64,000 bases of DNA, taken from the NCBI GenBank assembly GCA_011317545.1, contig WUJK01000011.1:1379501-1443500 (forward strand), written 5' to 3'. Shown here in pieces: positions 59,801 to 64,000 of this stretch. The number at the start of each line of letters is the position of its first letter. Within the stretch, counting starts at the first letter, position 1. The notes under the pieces are model-generated. The model was not told the origin of the DNA. It did no database searches and saw nothing but the letters and a program-made list of their open reading frames with translations. The DNA is from Coniella vitis (taxonomy: Eukaryota; Ascomycota; Sordariomycetes; Diaporthales; Schizoparmaceae). The position numbers and the translations under genes were made by a program.

Positions 59801-60198
59801 TTGCCGGCCGAGCCAAAACTGTGGGGAGCGCGCAGGGCCCGATAGCGCGCCCTGTACATGCAAATACTAGGTACATGCCAACTGCCCAAACCCTAGGCAC
59901 GAAGTCAAGCTCGAGCTCATGTCTGGCTCAGGGAAGGCGCATATTACCCACTCCGCGGTCTGTCGCCGTCTAATTGCTATGAATAGCGTTTGGCCAGCAG
60001 CTTTCTACACTCTTGAACCCTAGGCCCGTTAACGCACCACAGCCCCTTGCACCACGCCTCAGCTTTTTCTGGCTGACGGGCCTGCCAAACTAAAAAGTTG
60101 CCATTTCGCAAAAGCGACGACCAGCACAACACCGCCACCCATTTATTCCATAGTCAGAAGAGGACGCGTCGTCCCTGCGACAATCACCAGCAGCAATC
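53822..60198. other. 6.4 kb gene-poor region
   Basis: The largest gene-free stretch. Many short ORFs lie on both strands, none with a recognisable domain or a chain of splice-compatible exons that I trust. Base composition looks ordinary, not strongly AT-biased as in heavily RIP-mutated DNA. It contains a 7-bp-arm palindrome (54507-54522), a loose CAGTC array (55143-55182), two candidate coding pieces discussed in the findings, and one reverse copy of the recurrent word near the zinc transporter promoter. Confidence 0.5.
59763..59772 (-). repeat. TACTATGTAC motif copy (reverse)
   Basis: Reads GTACATAGTA on the plus strand, 427 nt upstream of the zinc transporter start. Confidence 0.7.
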
Positions 60199-61896
60199 AT
60201 GGCGTGGTCAAAGTCGACCCGCATCAGCATTATGCTGGGCATCGACGTTGTCTTCTTCCTCGTCGAGCTGATTTCCGGCTTTCTCGTCCATTCCTTGGCT
60301 CTGATGGCCGATGCATTTCACATGCTCAACGACATCATTTCTCTCCTCGTCGGACTTTGGGCTGTGCGCCTCGCTCAGAAAGCAACTACCGACAAGTACT
60401 CGTACGGTTGGCTGCGCGCCGAGATTCTGGGTGCCTTCTTCAACGCCGTCTTCCTCATTGCCCTCTGCGTCTCGATTGTCCTTGAAGCCGTCACGCGATT
60501 CTTCGAACCTCCCGAGATCACCAATCCCAAGTTGATCCTGATTGTTGGCTGTTTCGGTCTCGCGTCTAATCTTGTTGGCTTCCTGGTCCTAGGCGGCCAC
60601 GGCCACTCGCACGGCCACGAGCATGGCGATGACGAACATGATCACGAACAAGGCCACACCCACGACCACCTAAGTGAAGCTGAGGAGGGTAGAGTGGGCG
60701 CAGAGCAGACAGGTCAAGAGGCAGATGTCGGCCCAACTCTGGAGCATCTCCCTGGAGTTACTGTTTCGCGACCCCAGCACAAGCCCTCTGCCTCGTTTGG
60801 CTCAAAGCGAGTGTCGCTTGACGAACCCTCCCCAGCCACTGAGCGAACGGGTAGCCGAGCATCGCACCGCGGAAGATCCCGCCGCCGTGGAAGTACTAGC
60901 CGCAGCAATTATACAAGCATCGATGATATGAGTATCTACCCGTCCAGCTTCAGACAGGACATCATCAACGCTTCGCGACCTCATCCCCAGGAAGTCACTT
61001 CCGATAGCGGCGATGACGTCGATAACACGGTCGACAACCCCGAGGCTACAGAGACCACGCCTTTGATTGGAGGGTCAGGCGATGGCCACAACCACGATCA
61101 CTCGGTAGCCAAGCGCCTCAGAAGGGACTCGAGCCTGCACCACACACACAACCACAACAAGCCTCGCAAGGCTGGCCAGTCGAGCCATGGCCACAACCAC
61201 GCCGATATGGGCATGAACGCCATGGTACTGCATGTACTGGGTGACGCCCTCGGAAACGTTGGCGTCATTGTCACTGCTTTGGTTATTTGGCTTACCGACT
61301 TGCCTGGGAAGTACTATACCGACCCAGCCGTCTCTCTTTTCATCACTCTCATCATTCTCAAGTCTGCCCTGCCTCTCACTTTCGCCACTTCCAAGATCCT
61401 CCTCCAAGCTACACCAGAAGGTATCGAGGTCCAAGACATCCGGGAAGACATTGAGGGTCTTCCTGGCGTCATCACTTGTCACCACGTCCACATCTGGCAG
61501 CTCTCTGATACCAAGATTGTCGCGTCCATGCATATCCACGTCGCTTTCCCAATCTCAGAAGCCGGGGGCGAAAAGTACATGGTTCTATCCAAACGCGTGC
61601 GTCGCTGTCTTCACGCATACGGCATCCACTCGGCGACGATCCAGCCAGAGTTTTGTCTGGACGAAACGCACGGCCACACTGAAGATGCCGAGCAACAGTA
61701 CAGCATTGACGGCACTGCGGAAATGCGCCGTTGCAAGTCTACAGGCGAGGATGCGTGCTTGCTGGGATGTGTGGAGGATTGTGTCGGCCAGGGCTGTTGC
61801 TCCATGAGCGCGACAGCTGTGGGCGGCTCGGTGCGGAGCGATAGTAGCCATTCAGCGCATAGTCACGGACCGGGCCAACACGCGCATGGACACTAG
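60199..61896 (+). CDS. zrc1: Zinc transporter of the cation diffusion facilitator family (Zrc1/Cot1-like)
   Basis: A single exon of 565 residues. Zrc1-type carriers move Zn2+ (and Co2+) into the vacuole or ER in exchange for H+, which detoxifies the cytosol. Six membrane spans are visible: TM1 (about 8-30), TM2 with DAFHMLND (His41, Asp45), TM3, TM4, then a long His-rich cytosolic loop, and TM5 with HVLGDALGN and TM6. The loop has two His clusters (about 133-160 and 295-340) around a Ser/Arg-rich disordered part. The CDF C-terminal domain follows, with HVHIWQLSD. The tail carries a Cys cluster (Cys520, 524, 528, 533, 534) and then a His-rich end, which could bind metal. Both zinc-site His/Asp pairs are intact. 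The ATG at 60199 immediately precedes TM1. Confidence 0.95.
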   Translation: MAWSKSTRISIMLGIDVVFFLVELISGFLVHSLALMADAFHMLNDIISLLVGLWAVRLAQKATTDKYSYGWLRAEILGAFFNAVFLIALCVSIVLEAVTRFFEPPEITNPKLILIVGCFGLASNLVGFLVLGGHGHSHGHEHGDDEHDHEQGHTHDHLSEAEEGRVGAEQTGQEADVGPTLEHLPGVTVSRPQHKPSASFGSKRVSLDEPSPATERTGSRASHRGRSRRRGSTSRSNYTSIDDMSIYPSSFRQDIINASRPHPQEVTSDSGDDVDNTVDNPEATETTPLIGGSGDGHNHDHSVAKRLRRDSSLHHTHNHNKPRKAGQSSHGHNHADMGMNAMVLHVLGDALGNVGVIVTALVIWLTDLPGKYYTDPAVSLFITLIILKSALPLTFATSKILLQATPEGIEVQDIREDIEGLPGVITCHHVHIWQLSDTKIVASMHIHVAFPISEAGGEKYMVLSKRVRRCLHAYGIHSATIQPEFCLDETHGHTEDAEQQYSIDGTAEMRRCKSTGEDACLLGCVEDCVGQGCCSMSATAVGGSVRSDSSHSAHSHGPGQHAHGH

Positions 61897-63364
61897 GAGG
61901 ATATTGCTCGACTGCCTGGAACATTTCGATTTCCTTTTTTCGGCGTGTAATATTACAACATCCCAAGAGAGTATGTTTTCCTCTCACATTCTATTCTTTT
62001 CCTTGGTACTCGTTTTCGAAAGGAATGTATTTTACTTTAATAGTCTTTGCTCGTGATCGATTGCATTGAGATAGCTTAGGAGCATTGCTTGTCTATTACA
62101 CGTACAATATAAGGCACAAACGGCGATGGCAACGCAAAAGATAGAAGAAAAGCGAAAGGGAATTCGAACCCACGGAAACCCACTCTGTCCGTTATTCTGT
62201 TGGTTCTCTGGGGAAATTATCAATTGGGCCCACGTCTGGGCATTGGCCGATATGGTCTGTTCTGATCGTGTTACAAGCTCTTGTCCTTTTTCTACTTCTT
62301 AATATAATATAGAAAATCTGCATGGCAAGACGCGAGCGGCCTTTTCCCCACGTTTCATGAGACGATGCTTGATTATATTATAGATCCATGGGGTTGGTTC
62401 GGCTTAGAGGGTGTATGTCTGGTTTTTCAGTTCTCGAATTGTATTCTGGGAGGTAGGCATGAATCAACAGGCTGAATTTGTATAGTATTCTGCATTGTAG
62501 CCGTTTCTTACCAAAGAAGCTCGCTCTTTGCTTACTCGATTCAATCCCAAGAAACATTCACATAACAAAACAATTAGATGAAATATAGAATAGACAAGAT
62601 TCTATAGAATCAAAACCAGGCAAAGAGACGGCCAACTCGTATCTCGATTTCGATACAATGGCTGCTACTGTGACATAACGACGAAGAGCAATGATATGCT
62701 TATGTTGGCCCATCAACATGCGTGCATACATATGCATGTACATAATCATGAATCCCAAAAGAAAGAATCAAACAAAAAGTAAAACAAAAAAGTCCATAAT
62801 GAACGCGTGTCGTGACCAATCTTACATTTGACGGTTTATGAAAACTCCCCAACCACCAGCGCAAACCCGAGCGAAGAAGTTCACATGACTTTGATCTTGA
62901 TCAGGGGAGGAAAATGAAATAAAACCAGCAAACAACCAGAGTCTTGTCCAGCTCGGCTCAAAGGCTGCTGTTTGCAGGGCTAGGGAGTTCTGTAGCCAAC
63001 CGCTCACTTTTGTCATAAAACCCACTCTTATCCATACAATTCATACATTTACATAAGTCGTTTCCAGTCCTTTCCCCATTGTTAGTTGAGTTTTGAGGTT
63101 CAAGGCCTTAAAAGTCTGTCCGTCAAATATGCCTTCATGTAGTAGTACACAGGCTTTCCGTCTATTTCCAAGGCACGGAATTGCTCAATGGTGTTCAGAG
63201 TTGTGAACAGGGATGGTGCATCAAGTCAAAGAAGACAAAGAGCTTCTTGGCAATGAGAACCGCAAAAGATCTGTACAACTGCGTGTGGCAGTTGCTTGGT
63301 GATGCTCCGATCTATGAGCCTGTTCTACTGATTATTTGTAGCAGTAGAACAGGCTCACATCGAG
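61897..63364. other. Convergent intergenic region
   Basis: 1.47 kb between the zinc transporter (+) and UNG (-) stops. AT-rich with no gene; a strong hairpin near the UNG stop is listed separately. Confidence 0.55.
63315..63357 (-). repeat. 16-bp perfect hairpin after UNG stop
   Basis: TGAGCCTGTTCTACTG (63315-63330) is the exact reverse complement of 63342-63357, with an 11-nt AT-rich loop. CGAT (63308-63311) and ATCG (63359-63362) could add four more pairs past a small bulge. It begins 8 nt past the UNG stop codon, inside the expected 3' UTR. Confidence 0.8.
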
Positions 63365-64000
63365 TCACGCGGGAATATCGGGCTTTCCATTCTCCTTGCC
63401 GACAGTCTTGGTCTTGGCCGTCTCAGGAGTCTGAATCCTGTCGCCCTTCTTGGGAGAGGGTGTGGGGGGCGGACCCATGACATTGGATCTACTCGCCAGC
63501 TCGGCAATGACGGCGGCGGCTTCTGCCTCAGCCTCGGCATCGTCAATCTCCTCAAATCTCTTGGGCGATGGTCCGAGGCTCCAATCAATCTCGCCGTCGG
63601 CGCCATATCTGCCCACAAGCCACTCGTTTGCCTTTTTGAAGTGGCCACAGTCGAAGAAGCCTTTCGATGCGCTCAGTGGACTGGGATGAACAGACTTGAG
63701 CACCAGATGGCGCTTGACATCAATCTTTTGCACACGCTTTCCAGCTGGCGAGCCCCAGGCCATGAAGACGACGCCGCGTGTCCGGCGTGCGGCGACCAGG
63801 TCAATGACTTTCTGGGTAAAGCGCTCCCAGCCGCGGTTGGCATGGCTGTAGGCTTGGTGAGCACGCACAGTCAAGCATGTGTTGAGCAGGAGGACGCCAC
63901 GATCAGCCCAGGGTGTGAGGAGGCCGCTGCGGTTGGGCGGTGGAACAAAAGAAGGGTAGTCATTCTTGAGGCACGTGTACATATTGCGGAGAGATGGTGG
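63365..64000 (-). CDS. ung1: Uracil-DNA glycosylase, C-terminal part
   Basis: The frame is open to the window edge, so 211 C-terminal residues are present and the N-terminus is cut off. UNG removes uracil from DNA as the first step of base-excision repair in nucleus and mitochondria. Seen: PPSLRN at the edge (usual PPSLKN), then LLLNTCLTVRAHQAYSH (uracil-pocket region) and HPSPLSASKGFF, the minor-groove/leucine loop with the catalytic-site His. The lost part should hold the GQDPYH motif. After the catalytic fold there is a low-complexity tail of about 70 residues (Glu/Ala-rich, then Pro/Lys-rich, ending KPDIPA), longer than in yeast Ung1. Confidence 0.93.
   Translation of the reverse strand, partial: PPSLRNMYTCLKNDYPSFVPPPNRSGLLTPWADRGVLLLNTCLTVRAHQAYSHANRGWERFTQKVIDLVAARRTRGVVFMAWGSPAGKRVQKIDVKRHLVLKSVHPSPLSASKGFFDCGHFKKANEWLVGRYGADGEIDWSLGPSPKRFEEIDDAEAEAEAAAVIAELASRSNVMGPPPTPSPKKGDRIQTPETAKTKTVGKENGKPDIPA

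Noticed and set aside
62150..62240. Possible minus-strand tRNA: GGGTTCGAATTCCC resembles a T arm.
   Set aside because: The T-loop has one base too many before the C stretch, and no A box, acceptor pairing or anticodon arm can be placed upstream.

Overview
The window is nuclear DNA from a filamentous ascomycete (Pezizomycotina). The protein style and the C-terminal cytochrome b5 on the fumarate reductase suggest Dothideomycetes, but this is inference from general familiarity. Evidence for a fungus: short introns (about 45-300 nt) with GT..AG ends and CTAAC/CTGAC branch points, genes on both strands about 3 kb apart, and fungal gene families such as Sin3, Hrd3, Kre33/NAT10, Psg1, Prm10-type ThrE and Zrc1. 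No prophage, CRISPR array, rRNA or convincing tRNA was seen. All gene models were spliced by hand; every junction was checked for reading frame and family continuity.

Layout, left to right: the 3' end of an unknown Ser/Asn-rich gene (2-598, +); a small single-pass membrane orphan (1522-2716, -); the corepressor SIN3 (4410-9092, -); a secreted fasciclin protein (10584-11427, -); a soluble fumarate reductase fused to cytochrome b5 (13374-15513, +); a hexose transporter (19030-20900, +); a Prm10/ThrE membrane protein (22337-25220, -); a 2-oxoglutarate/Fe(II) dioxygenase (28401-29717, -) diverging from FRG1 (30395-31318, +); a four-TM protein (32697-33432, +); WDR89 (33847-35051, -) diverging from HRD3 (35609-38310, +); Psg1 (38789-40086, -); the RNA cytidine acetyltransferase Kre33/NAT10 (40887-44227, -); mitoribosomal mS38 (45155-46306, -); a Ted1/Cdc1 metallophosphoesterase (46996-49307, -); a PA14-containing GH3 beta-glucosidase (50665-53821, -); a 6.4 kb gene-poor stretch; a vacuolar-type zinc transporter (60199-61896, +); and the C-terminal part of uracil-DNA glycosylase (63365 to the window end, -).

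The genes do not form an operon or a biosynthetic cluster; this is mainly a housekeeping segment. Several act in the secretory pathway (Hrd3 in ERAD, Psg1 in Golgi cargo maturation, Ted1 in ER exit) and three act in RNA or ribosome work (NAT10, mS38, FRG1). This looks like ordinary fungal gene mixing.

The most unusual signal is a near-palindromic word, TACTATGTAC (usually GTAC-TAT-GTAC). It occurs ten times exactly, always between genes, four of them within 25.9-28.1 kb. Other points of note are a 16-bp perfect hairpin just after the UNG stop codon, a short Arg-rich uORF before the hexose transporter, in-frame or stop-switching splice choices in mS38 and WDR89, and the gene-poor block at 53.8-60.2 kb.
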